Below are positions 46,733 to 58,411 of a stretch of DNA of 62,000 nucleotides, in pieces (position 1 is the stretch's first letter; each line of letters begins with the position of its first letter). Source of the stretch: Gnetum montanum (lineage: Eukaryota > Streptophyta > Gnetopsida > Gnetales > Gnetaceae); the NCBI GenBank assembly GCA_015680685.1, contig MNCI01030970.1:128987-190986 (forward strand), in the 5' to 3' direction. A program made the position numbers and the translations under genes. A model generated the notes under the pieces. It saw nothing but the letters and a program-made list of their open reading frames with translations, did not search any database and had not been told where the DNA came from.

Positions 46733-47035
46733 ATCGTCCGCTACGACGTAAAATTGGCAAAGTTGGCAATTGTTCGCTATGATGTTAAACTAGCACAACT
46801 CGTCCACTATGACGTTAAAATAGCACAACTCTTTCACTATGACGTTAAAGTAGCATAGCTCATCCCCTAAGATGTTAAACTCGCACAACGTGTCTGCTAT
46901 GATGTTAAACTGACACAACTAGTCCGCTATGACTATAAACTAGCACAGCTCGTCCGCTATCACATTAAACTAGCACATACAGCCTGCTGGGACCTTAAAC
47001 CAGCACATGGTCTACTAGGACCTTAAACTGGGTTC
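46733..47035 (+). repeat. Tandem array 3 (about 35 bp unit, 8-9 copies)
   Basis: The unit is close to CTATGACGTTAAACTAGCAC plus AACTCGTCCG. It starts about 20 bp after the integrase frame and lies in the 3' untranslated part of element E. The last two copies change to GGACCTTAAAC, the wording of array 2, which links the arrays. Confidence 0.85.
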
Positions 47036-48363
47036 GCGGCATGCCCCCAGCATGCATTTGCACCAAGTACACACCAGTGAGCATTCACAGTGCCGACATG
47101 GGGCGGGACATTGCAGTTCTAAAGTGTAGTTCATGACACAATGAGAACACGATCTGGAACATATGCAACACCATTTCTCCTAACACCATGCTAATCCCCC
47201 GGAGATGTTGTATGACATCTCACTGATTCCCTAGACCTATCGTCATCATGGCCCATCTCCCTGACAGTAGTTCCTTGGTCAATGCCTACTGCTGGAGTTC
47301 CTACAGTATTTTGGCCCAGCCACAATATTATTACCCTTCAACTCCCTGCTAGCGTCTGGTCTCAAGTAATGTTTAGCTATGTGGTAGCTAACCCCATGGC
47401 TGGACTAAGAATGCATGCCTTTGGCAAGGATTCCAAAGCATCCGCACTCACATCGACTCCCTAGTCCTTTAATGCTAGCTCCTCCATGCTGATGCTGCCA
47501 AGGCCGCTACTGGCCTTCCTACTTCGGACACCATACATAAACAAAGGTGGCCAAGAGCTTCAACAATGTCTGTAGCAAGCAATAGCTTTGCCCTCATTTT
47601 GCATTGTGGCTATTTCTTCTGGTTTGCTCTCTGTCGTGTTTGCAGGATGCAGCCAAAGGTGTGTCTTGCCACAGCAGCAAATGCTATAGCATTGCAAAAT
47701 GATTATATTAGTTAGCTTGGCTACCTTAGGGTGCACATCCTGCCCTATCATCTACACTCCTTCCCTTTACCTTGCTTCTTGTGCCTGCAATTCCCACTCG
47801 CTCCCCTCTTTCACAAGATTTTCCCAACACTTTTTACGCCCTCCTGTTTTCTCAACTGCAAAATCCATAACATGCGTAACATAGCTCGTCGCATGGGAAG
47901 CATCTGTAGGCAGGTTAATGCCCCCACGTGGATGTAAGACAACTCATCTGGGAAAAGAAATAGTTGTCTTGCAGTGAGGTTGTTCAGAAATGTAAACGAT
48001 GAAATAGCAAAGGCAAAAGCGTAAGAGAGCATGCCTAAAAAAATGGCACATAAGTTGTTTCATAATCACCCTCCTCAAGCATTTAGACAAGAGGTTGAAG
48101 GTCAATGAAAATAAAGAAGAAAACATGAACAAATCCCTCATGAGCACTTTGACAAGGGACTCTGCTAAGCCTCATCTTTAACCGTTTCCTGAACCTCCTT
48201 TCTCCTCACTTTGCCCTTTCCCCCTATAAAAACCAATGCAACACTCTCAAGCACAACCAAGGGACACCTTGATGATCACCAAATAATAATGTTAGCATTT
48301 TATCTTCCATGGTGTTTCATATTCTTTGTCAACATCTCTCAAGCCCATCCTCCAAACATCGAC
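47036..48363 (+). other. Element E 3' untranslated region
   Basis: 1.3 kb between array 3 and the polypurine tract. Only short incoherent frames are seen on either strand and I find no domain. The length fits the long 3' regions of Tat/Ogre elements. Confidence 0.6.
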
Positions 48364-48376
48364 AAAGAGGGGCCAA
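48364..48376 (+). promoter_or_regulatory. Polypurine tract of element E
   Basis: AAAGAGGGGCCAA abuts the LTR start TGAAACACC at 48,377, so that LTR is in the 3' position relative to E. Confidence 0.8.
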
Positions 48377-49422
48377 TGAAACACCTTAAATATTTAAGGC
48401 ATCCTTGCTTGACCAAGAGACACAGCGTAAACAAGTGTAATACAATGTAAATCCGGCTAAAGCACTTACGCATTTGTTCTCCATACACGCAATACACTGA
48501 TAAGCGTATTGTGCGTAATCATGAAGCAGCTTCGGTAAAAGTGTTGACAACATACGTTGCAATGTGATGTGACATAGCCAGTTCGTCAAGTCAACGGCAC
48601 CCGGAAACTTCAGGACACGTGTCATCAAGGCTGTGTCTTTTCTGCATGTTATAAATACCCCAGTTGGCGAAGAAAGGTAAGAATGGCTGGACATTTTTGG
48701 AGAGAGGAGCAGTGGCTGGCATCTTCAACTTTTGGCAGTTATCATCCTTGAGCAGAAACAAGAGATATTTTCAAGCATTTTTAGCAGCAGGAGCGATCAT
48801 ACCTTTTGGCAAAAATATAGTTCTCCCATCAGTGATCCTTGGCAGTTTTGAGTAGAGACTATCTAAAGTGAAGATCAGAGATCGAGAGATCATCTAGTGT
48901 GGTTGGCAAGATCTATTGATCAGACACAGTTGGTTGATAGACATTCGAGCTTGACCTTCCTTGCACTCCGTCTTTGGCTTACAAGGTAGACTGAGCTCCA
49001 TTCTGCACTCCTTGTTAAATTTTTTCTCTTATTATTTTGTGTATGTTTCGCACAAGATAATCAAAGTCTTCCCATTGTAATTTTGTATACAAGATACTCG
49101 TTCTTTCGGGTCAAAGTACAGATCTTGAAATCATGCATTTCTCTTAGATCTGATTCCCTTTTGTCGCGTTAACGTTGTCATTATTGCAATTTATTTACAT
49201 CGTTTTCCTCTCCTTTCGCGATCTATCGAATCAAATCGTTCCATGAAATACCTATAATCTTCATCGATTTATTGATTTAGTAAGTCCCTATCCGATCGAC
49301 AAGACCATTCAGGGCACTGCGGATTCGTTTTCTCCAGCACAGCCCTCACACGGATCCGTGGTTAAGATTGTGTACACGGATTTTGTTTGGTATTCCAGCT
49401 GCTAACATTTTTTGTCGTTACA
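48377..49422 (+). repeat. LTR shared by E (as 3' LTR) and G (as 5' LTR)
   Basis: 1,046 bp from TGAAACACCTTAAAT to GTCGTTACA, with a TATA box at about 48,647 (GTTATAAATACCCC). A PPT lies on its left and a PBS on its right, so it closes E and opens G. It differs strongly from the 1.76 kb LTR at the left end of E and lacks most of the palindromic words. Confidence 0.8.
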
Positions 49423-49428
49423 ATTTTC

Positions 49429-49447
49429 TAGTGCTAGAAGAAAGGCC
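49429..49447 (+). promoter_or_regulatory. Candidate PBS of element G
   Basis: TAGTGCTAGAAGAAAGGCC lies six bases after the LTR end, the same distance as in E. It differs from the E site at a few positions. Confidence 0.6.
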
Positions 49448-49702
49448 TAGTCTCCAATTTGTATTTTTACAGGTAGCCTTGTAAGCGATCTGTACCCGCA
49501 TTGCCAAAACGTAAATGTAATACCTCTAGGGAATTTTACAAAAAGCGTGAAGTGTAGATCGGTCACGGTAACGATTCCTTTGGAATCCTACAGGGTAGAA
49601 AGCCTAATCGCAATCTTCTTTGTCCATCGCTTTTTGGATCTAGTCACTTGTCGCTGTTAATCTATTTGACCAATAGATTCTTCATACACAACCATAGCCG
49701 CC

Positions 49703-52299
49703 ATGATTACCACTGACTCGGGTGCCACATCTGTGAATCCCATCGCCGCCACTGGACCAGCCTCTAGTGTTATAGGACCTCAGGGACCATCGTGTCGGTC
49801 ATTGAGACTACAGGGCAAAGACCCCGTATTTACCGTCGTGACCCCTAAAGAATATAATTTTATCTGTGTCAAGATCCAGGTAAAGCTTGCCCTTAGCCAA
49901 GCCGAAATCGAGGCGAAGCGAAATTTTGAGATGATCCACCAAGGGGGTCAGGATTTTACCCCTACCACCTACAACATCATCCCCCTGACGGAACATCACC
50001 ATGAAATCATAACACAATTGGTCATGGCTAGGAGCCAGGCTACACGGGCTATGCTCGAACCCCAGAACGGGGGGAAGAAGATGACGAATTTGCAGCCCAG
50101 TCTGAACATTCGTACCATACTCTGAGCCCCCATACCTACATAAATCCCTTATTCCCTTTCAACGGAGAAGCTACCCATCTTGATCCCTCCATGACCACAC
50201 AAACTCACATTCCTATCATCTCGCAAGTCACTACGCAGTCATCTAGGCTACAAGTGCAAATACCCCAAAATAACATGGGGGCGGTCTCGTCACCGTGTGT
50301 AATCAGCATTTCGTCGATGGTCCCAGCATACACCGTGCCCTATTTCATCCCTTAGATCCAACTCCATACCATATCTACAACTCACCCGGTGCAAAATCAG
50401 GCACAAACTTTATCGCTGCCGCCTCCTCTAACCCAACAAATCACAACCATCGTTCAACCACAGACATCTATCCAACAGCCTGCCACGAGTCAGTGGATCA
50501 TCCCTGTGGCACAACATAACCAGTCTGCGGTATATGGCGTGCTACCCCCAGTTGCACCCACAACGCATGTTCCGCAAATGGTCCCACAATATCCTTATCA
50601 TCTCTATCCTACACAGCCGGCGGTGGCCAATCTCTCTTCTCAAACTAGTGGGGGGTGGTGGTCCTCACAGGCACCTCCGTCTACAAGAATCCCTGTCACG
50701 CCATCTGCTAGCCAAACCATCCCTCCATTCCCTTTACCTGGTGCAACTCTTGCAAGTTAACCCCCTGCTCCCCCTGCACAGACATCTTCATCAACAGGCT
50801 TAGATCAAGCATTCTTACTTATTCAGACCCTCACCGAGGAGGTTAGATGCCTTAAGGCCGCTGGCTCAGACACTATACAGATCATGGATTTCTATCAAGA
50901 TGATTCCATTAGTCCAGCGGTCCCCATGCTGTCGTTGCCCCTGAGGATGTCTCTACCCCATTTCACTAAATATAATGGGGAGGGAGATCCCAACGCCCAC
51001 CTAGTCACCTTCAGATCCGAATCTTTGTTGTTACAGTAGTGGCCTCACACAATTATCTGCATCTTTGCGATGTCTCTGGTAGGGAAAGCTTTGGATTGGT
51101 ATCAAGCCCTCCCTTGCTCTTCCATCTCAACCTTGGAAGGGCTCCTAACACAGTTCGTGACTCACTTTAAATACAACCTAAAGCCGGAGGTCACATTAGA
51201 TCAACTTATGGGAGTGAAACAGGACCCGCTCGAACCAGTCCAAAAGTTCATACAGCGATGGAGTGCTACTTTGAACGAAATCCGTGAGCCAATCGCGGAG
51301 GCCCATTTGCTGGCCATATTCAAAGGAGCAGTTAATGATTTTATCAAGTCTAAGTTGTATTATCTTTCCCCCAGCTCCTTAAATCAGGCTTTTGCCCAGA
51401 CCAAAAGCATCCAAGATGCCGCGAAGGCTAGCAAAGACTCGGCATATGTCGCCTATAAGAACGCTAACAACAAGGGTAAGGATAAAGGCAAAACAACAAC
51501 AACGACGATAGCTGCGCTGGCTGAAGGCGCTAAGAACAAAAACAAGAAGGCACCTACGGCATCACCCAAGACCACGGCTAGTGCAAGAAGCACCAGCCAA
51601 GACACATCTGCCGCTGAAAAGCCCCCCCAGCCAAAACCAAACTTTGAGCATAAAGATCATTCAAAGTATACAACCCTCCCTGTAAAACACTCGGAACTAT
51701 TGAAGCAACTATTAGGGGTAGGATACATTCAGCCTAAGAAGGTATCCAAAGAAGCTCTGAAGAATCACAGGCGTCATTGTGAACTACTAAAGAATCCCTC
51801 TTTAGCCCTACCTGACGAACCACCAGTTCCGAGGTCTTTCAGGTTGGACCGCTTCTATGACTACCACCAGTTGTGTAGTCACAATGCAGATTACTGCTGG
51901 GTGTTGAAAGATGATATTCAACGCATGATTGACGATGGTTCACTCAAATTAGATGGCAGTAGTCCAACGCGTCCAGAAAACCAAGCGTTGCATGTGTACA
52001 AAGATTCGTTGAATGCAAACAACGCACCCTACACAATCAACGTGGTGAGTACGGACAGTGAAAGGAAGGTACCACCAAAACAACCTTTTGTTTTACACGT
52101 GCCTACCAGTTCACCTCGGGGGGAAAGATTTTCACCGGTAGCTAGTGGTGTCTCAAGGCCACCCTTCATCATTCAGGTGCCTTCTCTAGATTCAACTCAG
52201 CCTTCTAGTAACAGTAAAGCTGCGGCTATGTCCGCGTCCACACCTAAGGCGCCTTTCATTCTCAGGATGCCAAAATCACCGGCTACCTCTTTTACGTAG
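49703..52299 (+). pseudogene. Element G gag, nearly complete with one frameshift and few stops
   Basis: Start: MITTDSGATSVNPIAATGPA. The frame shifts near 50,070 at a run of six G. It then continues in the frame of 50,389-50,757 (rich in Pro, Gln and Thr) and 51,070-52,299, the last open for 409 codons. Retrotransposon gag domain: LPHFTKYNGEGDPNAHLVTF, GKALDWYQALPCSSISTLEG, LKPEVTLDQLMGVKQDPLEP, with the W...L...F pattern of the family. A Lys/Thr/Ala-rich linker follows (about 51,475-51,620). Interruptions: TAG near 50,353, TAA at 50,758 and TAG near 51,038. The true start lies well before 51,070, because homology continues upstream. Far better kept than the E gag. Confidence 0.8.
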
Positions 52300-52413
52300 G
52301 GGAAAGCCTCTAACACAAATCATCAATCATCACCTAATAAACAAAAGGAAGGGGATGCGTCTAGTAATGCCGTAAAAAATCACCTTACGCTAGGCTTCAC
52401 TAGGGCCAAGCCC

Positions 52414-53283
52414 TTGGCCTCTGTCCGTGCATCTGTGCCTCATGGGCAGGACAAGGATATAGAAACACAGCCACCTCCCCTTGGCAAGAAAAAGAGCAAC
52501 CCTCCGGCCGACGCTGTTCCACCTCGGGAGATTCATCTCTTGGGGCGAATGGAAAAAGACAGAGGGGACCGACAAGAGAGTAGAGAATGGGATCTCCTCG
52601 ACGTGTTTATGCAGGTCAAACAGGCTCTGAAACAAAAAAATACAATGCTAAGCCTCTATGACCTACTCATGACGTCCCAAAAACACCATGAGGCCATGGT
52701 CCGCATGCTAACATCCATACTTGTGGAGGAAATCTTACCAACGAAGGAGGAAGCGATACATGCTGTCATGTTTCCCTCCGATGCTGAGCGACCTAAACCT
52801 ACCTCATTGACCTTTCATGATGAATCCACCAAAGATGATCCTAAGAAAGGTCAAGTGACAATTGAACCCATGTTTATCACCATCCAAGTTGGTCAATATC
52901 GAATCCGCAGGGTGCACATGGAGGACGGCGCAGCTACAAATGTCATTCCTTATCCCATCATGGATAGGTTGGGTTTGGTCGACCAGATCAGTCCCACAAC
53001 GACAACGTGTATAAAGTTGTTCAACGGAGCACAGGTTCAGGTCAAGGGGATAGTGCGCATTGAATTTGTGACAGGGGATCAATTCCCAACGGACGCTACA
53101 TTCCTTGTCGTCAAGGAGATGCCCGAGTTCAACTTAATTCTAGGGAGGTCCTGGCTAGCCCAAATGAGGGTGGTTTCGTCACCAATCCATCAGGAAATAC
53201 ACCTACCCTATGCAGGGGGAGAGGTTGTAATACGCGGTGACGAAATCACCCCCAGGACTGTCAACAATATCGAAGAGGAATAG
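52414..53283 (+). pseudogene. Element G protease region, open 289 codons but in a truncated element
   Basis: Reads IHLLGRMEKDRGDR, then a helical segment (VFMQVKQALKQKNTMLSLYD). The protease core is VHMEDGAATNVIPYPIMDRL with an EDG active-site variant, FNLILGRSWLAQMRVVSS and LPYAGGEVVIRGDE. After a TAG at 53,281 the same frame remains largely open to about 53,480 (ETSDDQTYPRIPEQTE). It should be followed by the array, antisense and RT region seen in E. Instead the element is cut at about 53,617. Confidence 0.8.
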
Positions 53284-53483
53284 GGTTCGGAGATAGAAAC
53301 ATCAGATGATCAGACCTATCCCCGAATCCCTGAACAAACCGAAACGAATGATGATAGTCTAGCCTGGGCCAGCCTACCATTTTAGGATGGTGGTGTGGAA
53401 GAGTCAGACTGCAAACCTCCCCACCCTTATGCATCACTGAATGTAAGGACCATCAAGAAACAATTACGAATTAGTGATTGATC

Positions 53484-53617
53484 TGAATGGCATTTACGCG
53501 CATCTTAACGTCTTTACTAATTTTACCTTTTATGCTTAGCAGTTTGCATTGTCAATCTTCTTTAATATATTCATACATATTTACACTTCCTATTCATTAC
53601 GCCATTCACATTTCTTC
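53484..53617 (+). other. Remnant of G downstream of protease, up to the junction with F
   Basis: AT-rich, with no domain. At about 53,618 the sequence switches to the minus-strand integrase of F (ATAAATGATATAAGG). No target-site duplication is recognisable, so this looks like a deletion or recombination join. Confidence 0.6.
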
Positions 53618-54640
53618 ATAAATGATATAAGGTCCCTCCCACAGCATTTGAAATTTAGCTTGTTGTGGCACATGTGCGGGATTCCAATAATGAACCTTAT
53701 CTTTCGTTTGGTATTTGACTTTTCTAATTCTTAGGTCATGACATTGTTTGTTAAAGGCCTTGAACAGTTCATTAGATGACAGGGCAGCTAATCAATTTTC
53801 ATCTAGCAAGTTAAGATTCATTAAGTATTCTTTCTATGCTATACTGACATCAAGGTTAAGGTCACATGCTATAAATAGTGTACGGAGCTCTCCTTGGATA
53901 GGGAATGTTGGAAGTTTATCATACACTAACTCATAGGGAGAAGAGCCTATAGGGAGTTTCCATGTGGAGCGATAAGTGCAAAGAGCATCGTTCAATTTAG
54001 TGCTTCAGTCTCACCTATATTTACTAATGGTTCATGTCAAAATTCTTGTGATTTCCCTATTGGTGACTTTGGCTTAACTAATCGCTTGAGGATGATATGG
54101 TGTAGTAAGTTTATGCTCAACTCCTAAGTGTTACATTAGTTTTTGAAAAGTTGCACCTATAAAATGTGTACCATTATTAGAGATAAGTGCATGAGGCACG
54201 CCAAACCTGTTTATGATTTATTATTGAACAAATCGTGCAACAGTAGATTATATACAATCGGCAACTATAGCTGCTTCTACCCATTTTGTAAAGTAGTCAA
54301 CAGCAACAACAATGTATGCTTTTCCATTGGACATTGGTGTAATAGTCCCCATGAAATTAATACCCCATATGTCGAAGGGTTCTAAGGGTTGAATCAATTA
54401 TTGTGGACCCTCCATTTGAGTAATCATTCCCCCCATCATGTTGGTAATGCTTACAAGATTGGGCAAAATGATGAGTATCCCAAAATAATGTAGGCTAATA
54501 ATATCCTGCAAGTAGGATTTTAATAGCTATTTTTCTCCCAGCATAATGACCTCCACAAGGGCCCTCATGAGCATCTTGAAGAATTCGTAATTGATCTATG
54601 TTGGAAACACACCATCGAACCAAGCCATTGGGACATTCTT
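53618..54640 (-). pseudogene. Element F integrase, truncated and broken
   Basis: Begins inside the integrase C-terminal domain (equivalent of 9,205 in A), so the true C-terminus, PPT and 3' LTR are gone. The zinc-binding AHEGPCGGHY lies at about 54,555. The core Asp motif sits near 54,360 as in A. The catalytic Glu position reads Lys (AKVTN, about 54,060), preceded by a stop. Nucleotide similarity to A, judged on about 110 bp, is near 90%, closer than A to B. Confidence 0.8.
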
Positions 54641-56018
54641 TGTAAAGGTGTCCGATGATTTCTATGTAATGTTTGACTTGGTGAAGAAACTGTTGCTTCT
54701 TTTTAACGTCCAATCCTTGTGGTGTTTCTTGTGTGAGGATATAAGTAAGAGCGCTACTAAACCACTCAGTATTTGTGGGTGATTGACTCTTTATTATACC
54801 AGCAAAGAGGAGTTCATTGGTGAAATGATCAGAAATTGGGTATTCGTCCTCTTTGTTGTCCCATCGCAACTGAGATAAATCATTAGCAACAACATTCTCA
54901 GTGCCTTTGCAATCAATCATCATAAGATCAAACTCTTGTAGGATCACAAGCCATTATATGATGTAAGGGTTTATCATTGGATTATTCATCAGGAATCAAA
55001 TCACACTATGGTCTGTGTATACAAATACTTTATAACCTAACACATAGTACCTAAATTTCTCTAGTGAAAACACCACATCCATTAACTCTTTTTCCATTGT
55101 GATGTAATTAAGTTGTGCACCAACAATACTTAAACTTGCATAGTGAATGTAATAGGGACATTTTTGATCATCTAACTATGTAAGTATGGCTCCTAAAGCA
55201 AAATTGGAACGTCGATCATTATATGGAATGGCCTGGACCAGTCAGGAGCTTGTAGAATGGATGTTTCTACAAGCATTTGCTTCAAGGTTTGGAAAGCTAA
55301 TTCTCATTCCTTGATCCATTCGAAGGGTACGTCCTTCTTCATTAATTCTACCAACAGTTTTGGAACCTTCGAAAAGTTCTCTATGAATAGTCTATAATAG
55401 CTAGTATGTCCAAGGAATGATCATATATCTTTTACAGTTTCTGGTTGCCAAGTGATTCTTTGGATGACTTTAATTTATTTAGGATCTACCTCAGTCCCTG
55501 TTCGTGAAATCATATGCCCTAGTACAATGTCCTCTTGGACCATTAAATGGCTTTTCTACTAATTGGGCCTTAAGTTAGTTTCAACACATCATTTTAGTAA
55601 TTGCTCCAATCGATCCAATGCTTGTTCAAAGTCCACTCTGTAGGTGGAGAAATCATCCATGAAAACCCCCACACCATTTTCTATCTACTTCTGAAATATA
55701 CTAAGAACCAAACGTTAAAACGTTGCAAGAGCATTGCACAAGCCAAATGGCATTTTCCTATATACAAATGTCCCCCAAGGACTTGTGAATATAGTTTTGG
55801 CTTGGTCTTCTAGTGTTATTTATATTTGATTATACCCACTGTAACCATCCAGAAAGCTATAATAATAATGCCCTGCAATGGTATGTAAAACTTGGTCAAC
55901 AAATGGTAATGGGAAATGGTCTTTAAACATTGCCATGTTTAATAGCCAAAAATCTATACACACCCTTCATTTTCCACCCTTTTTGGGCACAACGACTAAC
56001 AAACTAACCCATTCACTT
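54641..56018 (-). pseudogene. Element F RNase H and reverse transcriptase, broken
   Basis: The frame 54,495-54,947 is open for 150 codons. It links the RNase H C-terminus (ILQEFDLMMIDCKGTENVV) to the integrase N-terminus, confirming domain order. The RT FMDD box at 55,652-55,663 is intact. The reading stops at about 56,018 inside the RT N-terminal region (equivalent of 11,603 in A), where unrelated DNA begins. About 1 kb of element (RT start, linker, protease active site) is missing. Confidence 0.8.
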
Positions 56019-56627
56019 GTTGGCACATTTTGGCCATTTCATGGAATAGGTTAGCATGATTAAAGGTTTATGCAGTTGGATAAGTGGCAAGAATTTTAGT
56101 TTGTAGAAAAAATAGAAATAGCATCTAATCTAAAAAAGAAAGAAAAATGATATTAGCACTTTTTACCAAAGAAGTAGTGGAAATGATATTTTTCTTTGGT
56201 GTTATTAAGGTGCTATTTTTAATAGAGACATTTGGCCATGTTCAATAGTTGCATCAGAAATAATTGTTTTACAAATCAATTATTTGTAGCTTTCTGAACT
56301 ATCTTGAGGAGAAGAGGCATCAACATCTTATTTGTATTAATAATGCCCATATCCACATCCAAAAACCTCCCCTTGAAAAAATCAAGAAGATTACCAGAGG
56401 CATCAACTACAAGATCACTGGCTTCTATGAAATTTCAAATAAATTGGAATTCAGAAACCAAATCCATGTCAATGTAAAACAAAAATATTCTTTGTAAATA
56501 AATGAAAATCAAGAAGCATATTACGTTATTGTTGAATGCCACACAAGTGGACAGTAATAAGAAAAAGAGAGTGATGGAACAATAAAGTTCGCTTTTACTG
56601 CATTATTTCTGTAAATTCCAAAATCAA

Positions 56628-56870
56628 TTAGTTGCAGATAAGAGCATTCGATTGAAGATCCGTTTCTATCCTCTGCTTAAAAAGCTTCATAGCTTCCTCA
56701 ACCTGTCCATGCTTGCACAGTCCAGCAATTGCAGCGAAATAACCATAAACATCCAGAGACAATTCATGTTCATGCATTTCTTCAAACACCTGGTAGACAC
56801 CATCTTGTCCATTCTCTCTGCAACTAATTGAATGGCGAAAATTTTCATTCTTCAATGACAGCGATGGAAC
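56628..56870 (-). pseudogene. PPR-repeat gene fragment
   Basis: The minus strand is open for 75 codons with the degenerate 35-residue helix-turn-helix pattern of plant pentatricopeptide repeat proteins: YQVFEEMHEHELSLDVYGYF, then IAGLCKHGQVEEAMKLFKQR, followed by an ending ALICN and a stop. PPR proteins bind organellar RNA. Only about two repeats remain, and upstream (56,870-57,100) I cannot follow the pattern. Full-length members carry ten or more repeats. This is therefore a fragment, either the 3' end of a dead host gene or a piece carried by a transposon. Confidence 0.75.
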
Positions 56871-58397
56871 CTGCTATGCTTATGCACTGCCTGATTACCC
56901 TCATCCCTAGCAACGTGGCGATGAAGAGAGCAACGCGGTAGGGCCTAGCACACAGTAAGCAAGAAAAACGTTCTTTATTCCGAATTTCTGAGACGATTTT
57001 GCTAGAGCTAAACCTGCAACATAGTAATTCTTAGAAATGAAGAAAGTTTAGGAAGATTTTTTCTTGAGACTCTTTTACAGAGCGACGTGTTTATTTAACG
57101 TTTTGAGGACTTTATCAAGGCAAATCATGATGGGATTTATTTAGGCGACAATGGCGGCCATTATCATGATTTGGTGCACTAGGGCTTGTAGCAGCCTTGT
57201 TATTGCCATTGGATGTCAAGGGAATAAGCCTCTAGCCTTGAACCTACTTGTGTTGTTGACCCATGAATTTGGATTTGATCTTGGCCTCTCTACTGCAGTT
57301 GCTGAACTTGCGATGATTATTGAAATCGCTTTGTGGGCCAGTTTAAGACAAGGCAGAACTACATTCCGAATCCTGCAAAGCAGAAACAGAGCATGTGTTC
57401 ATTTTTGGGGGTTTTGCACAGGGATGAGGAAAAATCAGTTATAGAAACACCAACAGCACTGTCACCACCATTAAACACCTACTCGAACGTCGTCGCTTCT
57501 CTATCGTGGACCAGTACCTAATTTGCGTCAAAAATAAGAATAGAAATCCATCAGCCAAGAACAAGTGAACTCTGTTCTAGGAAGCTTCAAAACCGCGGCA
57601 ATTTGCATTCGGAGGAATGACGCTCCAAGGTTTTCTGGTAAGAGGCAGCAACGACAAAATCATTTGCAATTAGAGATGCTATGGCGGTAAAGAGAATATT
57701 ACAATACCTAGTATTCCAAGAGTTACGAAGCTATTGCTTCGTTCTGTGACTTCTGTGTATCCTTTGTCTTTTGGCCGAATTTTGTATGTGGCAAGGTTTG
57801 CGGCTGATGGTTTTTCGATACCTTCTAATGCATTTGAAAAAAATATTGTGATTTAAGGAGAAAGGGGGCTTTCAACGGCATGCTATGTTGGGGTTAGAAG
57901 TGGGGCCAGGCCTTCATGGAAAAGGTTGAGATCATACTTTTGAGTAGTGCCAAACCTTTGAAGAGCGTAATTGTGTATGAAATTCGAGCCTAGCACTATG
58001 AAGCCTTGGATGCCAATTCATTGCTTATATATTTGTCGAAGTCATTGCCAAAATGTATTCATTATGTATATAGTTTTATTAAAAAATAATTCATGGGATA
58101 ATTATATGAACACACCATTTGGCCACCATAGCTTTTATTTTCTATAGTGGTAACTTTTTGTGAAAATTATAACTTCCTAGCCTTAATCCCATGATGTTTG
58201 TAACCACTATAAAGGCCACTTGTCAATTGCATGGGACACGTGTCAACTGCAACCTTTTTATATCCATGGTGACCACTTGGCAATTAAATGAGGCCACTTG
58301 GCAACTGAATAGGACACTCGTCACCCACAGCTTTTTTATCTCTATGGTGGTTATAACCACCCAAGATATTTTGTAACTTACCTACCTACCTTTTGAA

Positions 58398-58411
58398 CCT
58401 TATAAAAAGGC
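58398..58411 (+). promoter_or_regulatory. TATA box in the island (possible LTR promoter)
   Basis: CCTTATAAAAAGGC follows a block of short direct repeats and is followed by a leader with TTGTAAGAAGATTTG-type repeats and no ORF. This arrangement is common in LTRs, but the LTR edges are not clear. Confidence 0.4.

Noticed and set aside
57151-57521. 97- and 62-codon plus-strand ORFs in the island
   Set aside because: No recognisable family, overlapping frames, and no conserved motif or promoter tied to them.
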